Notes: a model not told the origin generated them from the letters alone. A stretch of DNA of 64,000 nucleotides from Branchiostoma lanceolatum (GCF_035083965.1 NC_089731.1:5183501-5247500); one strand, 5' to 3'. Counted from the stretch's first letter, positions 35,523 through 48,051 are shown. Program-made: numbers and translations.

Positions 35523-36740
35523 CTGGGGAGGAAGAAATAAAAATTTGTAAATCTCAATGCTGTTTAAGCCTACAGAAGCTATTCTCGCACTGGTCAAGCA
35601 AGTTCAACAAATGCTACATGTATGTACTGTCATATCAATGAAATGTCCCTAGCTCTTTTCCACAAGTACAGTGAATTGTGGATGATGACTTGACATCTCA
35701 TTCCAAGGATTGTATCCCTTTCCAAAAGCAAGTGGCACAGGCAAGTTGAGGCAACTACAGCCAGAATCTAACCATTGGACTACATACATGTATACTACAT
35801 GTACAAAGTGGCAATCCTTCAACCTTTCTCTTTGATAAGGATGCCATTCTTGCACCGTTGCACGAGATAATACAGCATAAGATTAAGTGGTATCATCAAG
35901 GAGAATACTAAGCCTCTTTTTTCATTGATCTGAAGGTGCAGGAAGTTGATAGGCATGGATGAAACACTTCATTTTGCTGTTACTTCCTACTGCCATGGCA
36001 TACATCCTGCCTGGGATCTATTCAGCTCTTAAGTTTTTACCCGTCCTCAGCGTCCTGTCACTTTGATGGTGAAAAGATCTGTGTCAAGAACAGAACATAT
36101 CTTCACAAGATGGCTTTAAATAACGTTTGCAGCTAGATGTGCAAAGCTTTAGGTATGACAGGTCATTCAGTTTAACAACCAGTTACACCAGAGATATACA
36201 GGAATTACAGCTACAGGCACAGAAGGCATACAGTTAGGGATGGAAAAACAGACAATAGACTGAGCCCTGCTTTATCTTTCTGCTTACAAAGAAAACTTAC
36301 GGCCTACTCCTTGTAAATTTAAAACCTTTAAACTAAAGATCTCAAGACATAAGCAAAACATGGTCATCAACTGGTTGTTAATTCATATGGTACAACATAT
36401 AGTTGGTAAACATTGTTATTAAGTAATATGACCTTTGGATACAAAAAGCAGGCAAATTGGTAAAGTGGTTTGGCTAGTTGTAGCTTTAACTGCTTAATAA
36501 TTATCACCCTCAAACAATAGATACAAAATTATGTACACTGGTGGGGCAATCGTAAGGCGATAACTTTTAGACAACAGTCCAAGCATTCACTATGATTCAG
36601 GCAAGATATGGCCATGAATTATCAATAAGATTTTCACAAATGGTAACAGACGTAGAGTGGAACACATTGCTGCCAAGTACTGTAGAAGCATCCTCGCTAA
36701 CAGAAACAGCGATTACAGCGAGGTGTGCTTAGGTTAGGTG
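35523..36740 (-). other. veph1: veph1 5' intron, proximal part
   Basis: The acceptor CCCCAG lies just before 35522, so the ATG exon has a short 5'UTR part. No further exon was recognised up to the hAT insertion. Confidence 0.5.
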
Positions 36741-38032
36741 CAGTGTTCTCGCCAGCGCCCGTCCTCCCGTCATTTGACGGGTTTTTGTCGCTCATGACGG
36801 ACAAAATTTTTGCCCAACCCGTCATTTTTAATGGACAAAAAAAGGTGTGTAAAGATATTTAGACAGAGTTTAGAATTTTGCAAAAACTCCAGAGGATCAC
36901 CGGAAAATCGCGACGAGGGCGATCTAGATCATTTCTAATGCCCGCCGGCGACAACCCCAGCCACACAAAGAGCGCCGTGGTGGATACTAGTATATATTTG
37001 GTGGCCGCCGAAAACTCGGCGTCATGCACCGCCCTCCCCACAGTTTTGGCTGGTCGCATCGGGCTGACGTTTATTTCTGTTTTGTCCCTCTCGGTTCACC
37101 GTCAGTTATTGTTATCAAAGAAGCCTAAAAATTCAGAAATATTCCTATAGCTATCAGGCTTTCTGTAATCTGTAAAACATTATTAAAGTTTCAAGCCGCG
37201 GCGGCTGAGTTGAATGCGCTTTCTTCCCGTAAGAAATGGTTAACAGGCGTCAGATATTCTATTCCACCAATCACAGTGCGTCGTCTCCGTCGGGTCAAGA
37301 AATACCGACCAATGACATGCGAGTCTCGCTACTCGCGTGATTTCAGCTAAGCGTGAATTTGCGAGATGTTAGAGGAATGGCGGGGATCGCAAGGATCGCA
37401 CAACGAAGCGGCTGTTTGAAGGCTTGAATCGACAACTTTTGAAGACATTCAGTGCAGTTACCGGAGAAATTAACCGTGGAAAACATGGGAGAAAAAAATG
37501 GACGTCTTTATGGCGTTCTTTCTCAAAGTTGGGTGTCAAATTTCTCATTATGTTCAATAAATACAGGGAGCATACGGGACAAGTGTTGAAAAATTTTAAT
37601 TTTGGCGACTTATTCTGTGTGTATTTTTTGTAGGACGTAGATACGTAATAAAGTTTTGTTGTGCTTGATTTTCTTTTCTTTGCCGATTGTATACAACATA
37701 GAAATGTAGCTTGTGTGTGAACATTCGATCTTACCGCGATGATCGACGGCACGCCTCCCCCCAAAATTAAGCCTGAAACCCTTGTGTAATTTTTCACCGA
37801 AAGAGATGTCATTAAACTAAGCTTATTCTGCCAAGAAATTTGCCCCTCAAAATGCAGGAAATAGCGTTTAAGAGGGTCTAGATTCCAAAATTTTCCGGGG
37901 GAGAATACCCCCGGACCCCCCTAGGATGGTCACGCCTCCGGCGCGACGCCTCGCGCCTTCGGCGCTCGATATGTTCTTCCCGACAGGAAAATTGAAATGA
38001 CGGGTAAAAAGTTCAGGCTGGCGAGAACACTG
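36741..38032. mobile_element. Complete non-autonomous hAT element, 1292 bp
   Basis: Terminal inverted repeats CAGTGTTCTCGCCAGC (36741-36756) and its exact complement (38017-38032) are flanked by a perfect 8-bp target duplication, GTTAGGTG (36733-36740 and 38033-38040). Subterminal CCCGTCATTT words occur at both ends. CAGTG termini and 8-bp duplications define hAT. Internal frames are short and I see no intact transposase. It sits in the first intron of veph1. Confidence 0.92.
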
Positions 38033-38734
38033 GTTAGGTGTGACAGGTCGTTCAGTGTAATATAACCAGCTGCTTGTCGTGCCGTGTGCCTGCAAAGCTG
38101 GTGTGTTACGCCAAAGGGTAGTTATACCAACCACATAGATACAGATACAGACACATTGATCATCTGTTTCAAATGTCAAATCTATGTAGCTCTAATCAAG
38201 TTGTTGTTGTTTTGAAAGCAACTACAGTTTTGGTTGTGCATTGCTTCGGGAGTAAGATCTAATCTGACAGAGACCAAGATAACGTGAAGAAGGCCTCAGC
38301 AACACGGCAAGTACTCACCAAAGTACTAGTAGTTCAGACCACAGTCTAACTAGACATGCCATCGGCACATGTGTAAACACAACACATCGTTGACAAACGG
38401 ATATGAATCTCTGTTATCATATAACCCACAGACAATAACAACACAAGCAGTCGTAGGTACTGCATTAAAGAAGCAAAATCGACTAGAAGGCATGGAAATG
38501 AGATTATTTCGCATTGATTTTGAGACAAACGGAAGATATTTCACCCCGCCTACGCAAAGTCGCAAACTACTGCGAATGTGCAACTTGAACTGAGAAGTCG
38601 CGAAGTGAACTACGCCCAAGGACTTTAGATCAATTTTCTACGCCGCCGAAGCTAGAGCTAGCCAAACCTACATTCACGTTTGTCGGATACTACTCCGTTT
38701 CACATAAAAACCTGTTGAATAGGCTGAAACGTAC

Positions 38735-38830
38735 CTTATTGCTTAGAAAAAACGCAAAGTTTTGGTTGGAAGCTGAGATTTTCTTCCGACGTCGGCCATT
38801 TTGATTGCTTACTTTCCCAGACTGCACCGC
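38735..38830 (-). promoter_or_regulatory. veph1: Probable noncoding first exon of veph1 with an 18-codon uORF
   Basis: On the minus strand AAAATGGCCGACGTCGG (ATG at 38799) gives an 18-codon frame ending at 38743. An AATAAG|GTACGT donor follows at 38735. The ATGGCC(G) context resembles the YY1-type start motif of housekeeping promoters. Linkage to the ATG exon at 35.5 kb is inferred from strand and position only. Confidence 0.4.
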
Positions 38831-38849
38831 GTGTGAAAAGCAAAGGTCA

Positions 38850-40440
38850 CTCGGGGTCATCCAGGGCGTGACCGTGACCAAAATAAGACAAACTTGAGAC
38901 GTGCCTGCTGTCAAGATATCAACTGAGGAGTTGTCTTATTTTCTCGGCTTTTATGTTCAATTTTAGGACATATAACCAAATCACAATCGCAACAAGTTGG
39001 CAAAACTTTTCTTCATCTACGTAACGTTACCACTGCACTGAACAGTAACGTTACGCAAGAACTTGAGAAGTTGAAGAATAGTAGTTAGCATGTCAAAAGG
39101 TTGCCTAAATTCGGTATATCAAAATTGGCTTCAAATGCAGGGCTTAAAATAATTTTTTATCCATACCAGTACAGCTACAGGTGCATATGCGCATTAAAAT
39201 TACCTGCACAATATGAATTGCACCTGCGCCTCTCTTTTTTTTAGCTCAATCACTCCTAAAAAATAAGATGTCCCTGGTAGAATCTGTTGCAGATCAGGGT
39301 CTAGACTCCAACTATGAACTGTGTAAAACTGAGGTTTGGGAACAAACAAAAATCCAGTACATGAACCATTGCAGATTAAATGGAGGTTGACGTCAAAAAT
39401 ATAACCTCCTTGAAAAATACCTGCACGCGCACAGGTCCAAGTTGACCGTTTACCTGCCCCAACCTGCACGTATGGCAAATCTAAAAGTCAATATAGTTCT
39501 GCCAAACGGACGTTTGATATCATAGCGGATCTTATTTGTTCCGAACAGAGCAGGTCACTTCTCTTTCGTTCGAAATTCTGCCTTTGCTGTTGAATGTTAT
39601 GATGGGGAGAACAGCAAGTAAATTTTGAGGATGACATCCACGCGTGCATTGATTTTCGATTGATGATTTAGGGAAGAAAAAGGAAGAAATTTCGTTCCCT
39701 CTCTCCGGTGATTGGCAAACATCACGAGTTAATACTGAAAATGCGAAATATGTCGTAAAATTCTATCTGGTAACGATTCTGGCGGAAAACAAGTGACGCC
39801 ATGATACAATGCTAGTTTCAATTTCTGTACTTCTTGAATACAGGAATAAAAGACGTGTTGGCTGTGGTACCATGTTTTGTGGCTTCAGTTCTTGTTACAA
39901 TATTTATGATCCTTTTTTATTAAATACAGGCATCCTGTTTTTGGGCCCATATTGATTTTTTTTCCCGCGCCCTGTGAATTGGGTGTAGGTCTGAACCATC
40001 CGTGGTTCAGGTACCGAAATAAAGGACCCACACAATAACTGCCATGGTTACAGCGGAGAGAGTACCTGTCTGGAACATGTACATTGTAGAAGCCAGTGCA
40101 TATATTCTGTATGAGTTTCTTTCTTTTCAAGCCAACGTCCGAGTCCAGCCTTTTCGCTTTATTCCTTCACTGGCTTCTCTCAGGTTATAGACTTCAAAAC
40201 CCCAAATTAAGAAAACAAACTCAGTGAGTTACCGGGTCGTTGAACAACCAAACAACTCTTCTATTTTAAAAACCCTTAGGCGACCCGAATAGCTTTGTAT
40301 ATGCTAATGACTTAACAAATCAGACAAATCGGGTCATTTGCGGCCATACAACTAAAGAGTGGCTTCACCAGACGCTGTGCAAACAACATGGTACAAATGT
40401 CCCAGTTCGCTGGCGACGCCTGCGTAGAAGATTGAACGTT
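38850..40440. other. Intergenic between veph1 and the CARD gene
   Basis: Divergent gene starts flank it. It holds a small perfect-stem hairpin around CGTAACGTTAC (39018-39054) and repetitive-looking sequence at 39130-39490 rich in ACCTGCAC words. No exon recognised. Confidence 0.4.
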
Positions 40441-40570
40441 ATTTGAAAACTTGACGACCGACGAGAGTCCAAATACGGGCTGATCAGTAAATCTGTCAGG
40501 TCCTCGCCTTTATAACCTCGCCTGTGCGTGTTTGGCAAAACAGTGGAGGGAAGAACTTATTTCAGAATGC
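40441..40570 (+). promoter_or_regulatory. TATA promoter segment of the CARD-LRR gene
   Basis: TTTATAA is at 40509-40515, about 130 bp before the ATG. The ~118-bp segment, including GGCAAAACAGTGGAGGGAAG, is duplicated at 46209-46326. Confidence 0.55.
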
Positions 40571-40640
40571 ACGGGAGAGCCAAGAAGAATTGTCGTCAAC
40601 TGCATTCAAGTGGAGGGTAACAGGATCTCTATGTAAAGGC

Positions 40641-43600
40641 ATGCATGCTCTTCTGCGCGACTCGCTTTTGAGGAATTCGACAACGTACGTGGACAACTTG
40701 AAGAACATAGAAGAAGTGTTAGGGTTCCTTCAACACGACTCCGTCCTTAGTAAAGAGGAAATAACCCTCATACTGTCCATTCCCAAGACTGAAGACAAGG
40801 TAAAGGTACTACTAGAAATCCTGGTTAGCAAAGATGACCGAGCCTTCTACGTCTTTCGTGACGCCCTTAGAAAAACTGGCTTCGGGCACTTGGAGGATTT
40901 GCTTGACGACGGCGCCGCGGCGTTTACAGGTAAGGGACCAAAGTTGACGAGTTATTTGCCTTTTCTATTGTAACTACACAACCAAGCAAACATATGAGCA
41001 CTCTTGTGTAAATCTAAGGCTTTGATACCAAAGAGGCGAACGTTTTGGAGCAACACTTAGACCCAATGCTCGAAGTCATAACGTTTTTTACAGTAACAGT
41101 ACGTGGCATGGCAGTGCCTTGTAGATGTGTGTTTGTACCCCCTAACTGTAAACCATCACCCAACTGCACAAATTCATGCTTGGTCATGTTAACTCGAAAG
41201 ATAAACACACATGTGGTGTGTGGTGCATACTGTACACTTGTTAGCAGTCGCCCTGCCGGAGCGGTTGGTTGACGACCACGCTCGAACGCCGCTGAGTCCC
41301 AGACGACAGAATTCCTCTCTGTCAGTTCGGGTTGCAGCAGACTTTCGCACGTCTTTGAACACAGAAGGGAGGGAAACGTTAACATAACCCATACATGTTA
41401 TATAGTTGTCTTTGTTTATGTTCTTTTATTCTGTTGAATAAAGATTGTTTAAAATATATATATATAACGTTAACCCACATTATTTGAAAAAGTTCAACGC
41501 CAAGGCTGTAAGCATTTCATCACAAGAAATAGAATCATGATATTCCGCATTCATAGCAGGAATGCATTTGTATTGTAGTTAGCCGTGAATCTTTTATACA
41601 GACTTCCTTTGAAGTCACGTGCCATAATATACAAACTCAAAGGTTAATATAATATACAGGTGCTTTCGTGATTGTCTATCATAAACGTATGGGGGGAGGG
41701 GGCACTTTCGAAGCTTACACACCATCCCAAACAAAATAATTGTCCCGTCAAAAGGAGCAGTCTGCTTGCCTAAAATTGACGGAGATGCTACTATTATTTA
41801 AAAATTTGGCACATGCTACGGAAATAATATAACGTTACATTCGTATGTAGAAATGGACTTTAGTCAACTTCATCCAAAATATACACTCTGCTGACCACAA
41901 AACGACACAGGCTATTCCCAAGACAATATACAACTATAATAGATACACAATAGATTGTTCAGCACTATATATACACATATTCAACATGTGTGTGTACATG
42001 GTACTGGGCAAACTACAGTATTTTTTGTCCCACGAGATATTTGTAATGGAAATATTGATGCCATGTCTCATGCTTTTTTAAAAGGATCAGGAACGCGAGG
42101 GAAGCATCGAGTCAAGCGTCTGTCGCCTCTGCAGGCAACCAACGTCACACAAAGGAAACCTCACGGTAAGGCACGGATCATCACATTTTAGTAGACTATA
42201 GATTTTCATTGTCCCTATTCATCTACTTAATGGCAGTGGATAAAGCTAATGAATAGACTGAAGCTGATATGAAATAGGGATGGATAACAGACTAGCTTTC
42301 CATAGCCATTCCATAGCCATGATTACTAGTATGATACATAACGTTTGCAGCTGGCGATATGTACTAGTTATTCTTTTATGTCTATCTTTTCTATGACTAT
42401 GACTATGTGTAAGACATATCATGTTTGATCTGTCCAGGTGCTTTCATGAGCAAGATCCCCCAGCTGCCTAATATCACAGCGGTGAGAAGAGCCGCAGTGC
42501 TCGAAGACAGAGATGTGCTTGGATTGGAGAGACGCGAAGAAAACACAGGTGACTTTTTTAATGACAACTTTGATTCTCAAAATCTGAAAAAATTACAGCC
42601 AGGGTGATCTCATATGACATACATGTATGGAAGGGCTAGGGCTAGTGACCCTTTCCATGATAAACATATTGCTTATTCAATGAGCAGATATAGAATGTAG
42701 TTCTCGATGCATATATTTTGTACTTTGTACTTTTATCTGTAGATCTATTTGCTTTTATGTGTTTGTACTTGACCATACGAAAGCTACTGTACCTTTGTTG
42801 TGTCAATAATCTAGCATTCACTGAATAAAACCTTTTGGCCACGCCTCAGGGGCGAAGGATGTTATTTTCTCTTACGTTGGTTTACATTACTCATCTTTTG
42901 TTTCTCTCCAAAAGGAGAATTACGAGGAAAATCAGATTCCAATAGACGCACCAAGCTCAGTAAGAAGAAAACAGTTTCACCTCGGGAAGAAATGGGTATC
43001 TGGACAGACGGAGAACAACCTCCGAACGAACAAGCAACTCAGAACGATGAAGTTTCTCAAAAAGAAACGCCACGTAAACAAAAAGAGCGACCGCCTGAAT
43101 CTCAATCGGAACAAAGTACGGCACCACCAAGCACATGTACAGAGGGGTCCAAACTTCCGACTCCACAATTGCAATGTCTTCAGTTCTCGATACTGAACGT
43201 CGAGAAAGTTCCTCCCCAAGCAAGCGAAGCCTCTGAAGAACTTGGAACACTAGACACACCATCAGATCTTGCAACACTGGATACAGATAAAAACGCTCCA
43301 CCAGATCTTGCAACACTAGATACAGATAAAAACGCACCATCCCCCACGTCCAAAAGTACTTTGCTGGAAGAGGCTGATTTGGATACACAAACATCTTCAA
43401 CACGCGAAGACCAAGAGAACGACGAATTAACCGTAGCAAATGAGGCTGTATTTTCAGACACTGCCCGTCCGAGACGAGCATACAGGTGCAAACTATCGCT
43501 ACACCTTAAATCACTGCAACAACATGGAAGCAAATCCAACCACTCTCAATCCGAACAAGACAGACTCAGGAAGGCCGGGGACCTCTTTACGACGGAGCTA

Positions 43601-45472
43601 ATGACCATCTCACAGAGATACAAAGACTTGGAGGTTGTCCTTAAGAAACACGGAGCTACCCTACTGACCGTCTCCAGGGCTAACCGGGCGAACAGTGTGA
43701 CGTGTTTGCTGCGGTTTCAGGCAGGGGACGACTTAGAGGGATTCTGGCGGGCGTATCGGGAAGGGACGGTTGCCATGGATATATCACGTGATCTAGTTTC
43801 AGACGACGTCTGCAAGGCGGCGAAACGACTGAATCTGACCGTGGGATGTCACATGGTGGAGAAGGAATACCAGATGGGAAGGGTGCATTTCCAAGGTCAG
43901 TGGCAACTTATTCGATATATTTAAGAAAAAAAATCAAAGTTCCAACATTGATTGATGTACGCTACTGTTAACTACGTATTACAAAGTGATGTATGATATT
44001 GACACAATGTTGGAATTTGACCTTTTTTCACGAAAAGAAGTATCGTCTGTTTATATCTGTTAAGTTTTAATCGTCAAATATTCTGCATAATACATGTGCA
44101 CATGAACGATGGATTGAATATAAAACAGCCACAAAGATTACTCATTCTGACGGTTTATACGTTATGTTTACACGTTGCAGGTGCATGTGAGGGCCTCCTG
44201 GACCCATCTCATTATCCGACCTTCGAGAAATACATCGTGGACTTCTTCCAGGGCGGTGACGGCAGCACCCTGCACGCCCCCTTCCGCACCAGCCCGCTCC
44301 TCTCCTGTCTGCTGCAGGATAACTTCTTCTGGCCGTTCGTCTGCTCCTACTGGAAGGACTGCAGACAGCCGCCGGCAACCCTGACGGACTTCGTGCTGTA
44401 TTGCGTAGAGGATGGGGCCAACCTTTCACAGGAAAACGATGGTCCAACTGCTGTCCAGTTCTACAAGGTCCTCCACGACAACTTGGCCAAGTTGTCGGGC
44501 ATAGGTGAAGTAAACATGCAATTCAGTGCAACAATCAAGTCGAGGTCCTCGTTGGTTAGAACTGAAGAAACTTTCCCTCTATTAGATCTACTTCTGTTCA
44601 TGAACCACCTTAAAGTACTTGTTCTACAGAATCAAAGACTCGCAGATGCTGACGTAGTAACGCTATCGCAGCGATTGTCAAGTTTAAATCTTCTAGAAGA
44701 GTTAGACCTCACCAACAATGGTCTGAACGATGAGAACATAATGAAGCTAACACACGCGTTCCCACGCATACCTGACCTTAAGATTCTAAAGATGACTGGC
44801 AACAAAACAACACCGCCGGGAACGAAACACCTGCTAGACCAAATATCGTTGTTGCAGAATTTAGAGAAGTCAGACTTCCGAGTTTTGAACATCTCGGGTG
44901 TCCGTGTTTCGCTTGAAGACGCCACGAAGATGCCCCACGCGTTGCGCTCCATGAGAAACTTAACATCGGTCGATTTAAGCGCATGTGGTTTAGAGGACGA
45001 CACCGCGATGAAGTTCGTTGAAACTCTAAGAAAACTTCCTCACGTTCGTCATCTTAACATCGGAGGGAATCTGATAACGGACAAAGGTATATCTGCGATC
45101 TTCAGACAACTGCGTCACATGAAAGCGCTGTGTAGAGTCGACGTCAGCTCAAACAAGATGACCACAGCCTGTCTCGCTCTTCTAGCCGACCACATCGGTT
45201 CCTTCCACGAGCTGAAGGAGTTGATCCTTCTAGGCGTTCAAAAGATAGAAGACTCAGTATCTGAGACACTTCAACTCGTGTTAGGATTCATAAACAGTTT
45301 GGAAGGGTCGATGGGGAGCGGGGATGATGCAGACTCTTTGTTTGACAAGATTTTGAATGAAGATATGGATGACGAGGCCTTAGAGAGTAACATCAAAGAA
45401 TCGCTGTTAAAGTCTGAACCGATTGTTATCTGGACAGGCGACCTTTCCGTTCATCTTGGCATCATTTTGTGA
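40641..45472 (+). CDS. CARD / TRADD-N-like / LRR protein resembling an NLR without a P-loop, 917 aa
   Basis: Five exons: 40641-40929, 42085-42165, 42438-42548, 42915-43895 and 44181-45472 (stop). They total 2754 nt and all introns are phase 1. The start is the ATG before HALLRDSLL; the frame is open upstream to 40524. Residues 1-96 fit a CARD (LLRDSLL, VLGFLQHDSVLSKEEI, KVKVLLEILVSKDDRAFYVF, ALRKTGFGHLEDLL). A polar linker follows, with two copies of DLATLDTDKNAPP. About 365-487 resembles the TRADD-N-type domain found in invertebrate immune proteins (LRFQAGDDLEGFWRAYREG, then EYQMGR). About 488-610 resembles the part of NLRs after the NACHT core (SPLLSCLL, then PPATLTDFVLYCVED, FYKVLHDNLAKL). 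Six or seven ribonuclease-inhibitor-like LRRs follow (LEELDLTNNGLNDENI, LTSVDLSACGLEDD, VRHLNIGGNLITDKG). No Walker A or B motif is visible. A role in CARD-based sensing or scaffolding is inference. Confidence 0.8.
40930..42084 (+). other. Intron 1 of the CARD-LRR gene
   Basis: Over 1.1 kb. Palindromic AACGTTAAC words at about 41374 and 41466 flank an 80-bp stretch ending in AATAAA and (AT)n, a possible small insertion. No exon was accepted in it. Confidence 0.4.
43267..43344 (+). repeat. 39-bp coding tandem duplication
   Basis: Two nearly identical 39-nt units encode DLATLDTDKNAPP/S in the linker of the CARD-LRR protein. Confidence 0.9.
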
Positions 45473-45650
45473 GACGTTCAAATTGTATTTTTCCACTGAG
45501 AAATCATTGAATATCAATTCCGCTTAAAGTGATTGAAAAAGAGACAAAGAAAAAGTACGAATTTTTCTTTCGCTGTGACTTGAGACTCAACTTTCTACTG
45601 ATACCTGTCAAATGTCAATCACTATCATTGTAGGCGTTCATTACCTTGTC

Positions 45651-45656
45651 AATAAA
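45651..45656 (+). terminator. Poly(A) signal AATAAA of the CARD-LRR gene
   Basis: About 180 nt after the stop codon. Confidence 0.65.
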
Positions 45657-46208
45657 TTGTGTCTCTGTTAAAAAATTCCATTTGAATTTGTTATAGTCTC
45701 TAAGCAGATTTTACAGTTCAGTCAGCATGCAGAAAACAACGATTCTCTAGCTCACTATTAACCTCTGCTTGGAAATCGACTATTGGTAGAACTGTTAGCA
45801 TCACTGTTATTGCTTTAGGCTGTGCTGTTCCAGAAAATCTTAACCTGAAGCATAAAAAAGGTCCAGGATCTAGGAAAGATTGTTCAAGAACCTTGGTATG
45901 GAAAGCAAGTTGCCCTGCTAAAGGTTTGGTTTCAGTACTGGTGATGACACAAGCAAGGTACCGTGCATATCAGTGAAGCAGGTTTTGTGTTCATGGATCA
46001 AAAGCGACCTCTAGCAGTCATTGAAATAATTGCACGGATCGACTCAATCAGCTGCAAAACAACATGCATCGCCAGAGGCCCCCACTGACACGTGCATGCT
46101 GGTGAGCGTGAGTGGGTTAGTGAGTGAGGAAACTTGCAGATCAAGGGTGCCAGCTTAATTAGTGTCCAGAACAAAATACTAGTAGACACACAAATAGAGA
46201 AAGGCTTT

Positions 46209-46326
46209 GACGACCGGCAACAGTCCAAATACGGGCTAATCTGTAAATCTGTCAGGTCCTCGCCTGTATAAACTGGTCTGTGCGTGTTTGGCAAAACAGT
46301 GGAGGGAAGGACTTATTTCAGAATGC
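46209..46326 (+). repeat. Duplicated promoter/5'UTR of the CARD-LRR gene
   Basis: Matches 40446-40566 almost throughout (GTCCAAATACGGGCT, AAATCTGTCAGGTCCTCGCC, GTGCGTGTTTGGCAAAACAG), including a TATA-like CTGTATAAAC. Homology resumes after an insertion at about 46460 (AATTGTAGTCAACT). No CARD coding frame follows, so it is a promoter copy without its gene. Confidence 0.8.
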
Positions 46327-46333
46327 ACAGGGG

Positions 46334-46459
46334 CCTACCTGCCTACCTGCTCAGGCCAGAAACTGGCCCCTTGCTTTCCAGGAGGATCCTCCAAGCAGTC
46401 CTGTCCCTTGCCCTAGCCTCTGCTTCCCGACTATAAGCCCGTGTCCTTCTGCACAGGGG
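46334..46459. mobile_element. 126-bp insertion in the duplicated promoter
   Basis: The original segment lacks this stretch. It is bounded by the direct repeat TGCACAGGGG (46324-46333 and 46450-46459), which fits a 10-bp target duplication. Content is C-rich with no recognised family. Confidence 0.6.
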
Positions 46460-46499
46460 AGCCCACCGGAATTGTAGTCAACTATAACTGGGGTTGTAG

Positions 46500-47250
46500 G
46501 CTCTGTTTGTATGATTAATAGTAAAGCAAACTAAAGCATCGATAGAACATCATGGAAGCTTTATTGAATGGAATGTATTATGGAAAGGAATCGAAATACA
46601 TGTAACGTTACTGAGGTTCGACCGCTTTACAGTGTATTACCGTACCTGAGAGTTATATACATCACAGGCAGTTGAACTATTGCTAATATCTAACAATTCT
46701 AAGGAACCAATCTACTACATTGTATTATGAATAACGGTAAAGACACTCTAATGATGCATGCTTATACTCTAAAAGGTTGTAAAAATTATGTTGATAAGTA
46801 ATGATAACAGTATGCTTCGCCAGAAATGTAACGTTATAACGTTAACATATTCTCGCATTCCAGAAATGCGATATCTTACATTGGGTACATGTCGAATAAA
46901 GTTATTACAAGTGATAATGAAGAAACCATGTTGACATGTACTACCGATATCGAGTAAAGCAGCAAATATAAAACCACATCGCATGAAAAGATTAATTTAA
47001 TTTTACCGCGCCAAATTCCATCCAAGATGCAGGTAGTAGAATAATCCATATTCCTACTCTAGGTAAGAAAGTAGCTGAATCATTTCGTGTTGTGAGTTAC
47101 TAAATGTACTTTAAAAGGTTCACACTTAAATACAATGGATCTTTTTTATTCTTAATCAGTATTTTCCTGCTTAATAAAGGTTGTTAAGATTGCAAAGTTT
47201 TACATTTTTCGTTCACCCTATATTAGTCATGTAGCTTTCCAACACCCCTA
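46500..47250. other. Intergenic, no gene seen
   Basis: AT-rich, no splice-supported exon. Confidence 0.4.
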
Positions 47251-47279
47251 TACAAGAAAATGTTAGAGTCTGGCCTACT

Positions 47280-47385
47280 TCCGGTTGTGATATTTGCACA
47301 ATGGCGCTGTTGTCCCCAAACAACGGGGCAGGTTCGGGCTATTTTCAGTCGTCCCGACGTCAGTGAGGTCCTGTCGGAGGCACAG
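47280..47385 (+). promoter_or_regulatory. Candidate promoter and first exon of a downstream gene
   Basis: ACTTCCGG (ETS-type) is followed about 20 bp later by CACAATGGCGCTG (YY1-like). The frame from that ATG (47301) is only 19 codons. A CACAG|GTGCGT donor lies at 47385. This is the look of a TATA-less promoter with a short first exon; the gene would lie to the right. Confidence 0.3.
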
Positions 47386-48051
47386 GTGCGTAGAGCTGAA
47401 GTTCACGGACTCAAACAACCCCAGGAGTGCGAGAGACAGCGGATTTAACAGCGGGAATTTGATGCGGGACTCTGTGACGAACGGGATTCGAACTCGTCTG
47501 ATCTTGGTTGGCGCGAGTAGGATTCGCTCCCCCCCCCCCTACAATCCCACCCATTCTTATGGTAAGTTTTAATCTTATTACGGTAGTTAAATCGTTATTT
47601 GCCCATTTACAGCTCATTGTAACCCCCGGGGGTTCTAAACAGTTTACAGAAGCTATAAAGATATGTTAGTAGTGTTAGCGGACTTCCTGAAATCCGAAAC
47701 GTTTCGAACACGCACGTTTGTTCCCGTCCCTTGTAAAATTTACCATCAAACCACATTTTGTAACAATTACATTGTCATTGACAGAGAACATTAATTGTTA
47801 ACCCTGACACTCGCAGCCAACGAAGTTCTGTACAGGCCCCGCTCGGCTCCAGACTGAAAACGAACAAAAACAACTCTTTCCTGGGTAATAATCCGTGAAA
47901 TGTGAGCACAATTTCGTCTGTATTTGTCCTGACGGGGTAGAATTGCCGAAATGTAAACAAGCAGCGCAGCAAGAAAAAAATCCAGTCCACATGCGAGCCA
48001 CATACTTCTGCAGACACCCCCTGGGTGGGGAATAACAACTTGTTCAGCATA

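Noticed and set aside
37369-37812. Minus-strand frame inside the hAT element
   Set aside because: No transposase motif (zinc finger or RNase H-like catalytic pattern) seen; treated as element filler.
41014-41385. 123-codon minus frame in intron 1 of the CARD-LRR gene
   Set aside because: No recognisable domain, splice support or promoter; probably chance or part of an old repeat.
47465-47510. B-box-like word GTTCGAATCCC on the minus strand, suggesting a tRNA
   Set aside because: The T-arm is imperfect and no A box, anticodon arm or paired acceptor stem could be drawn; at most a tRNA-derived fragment.
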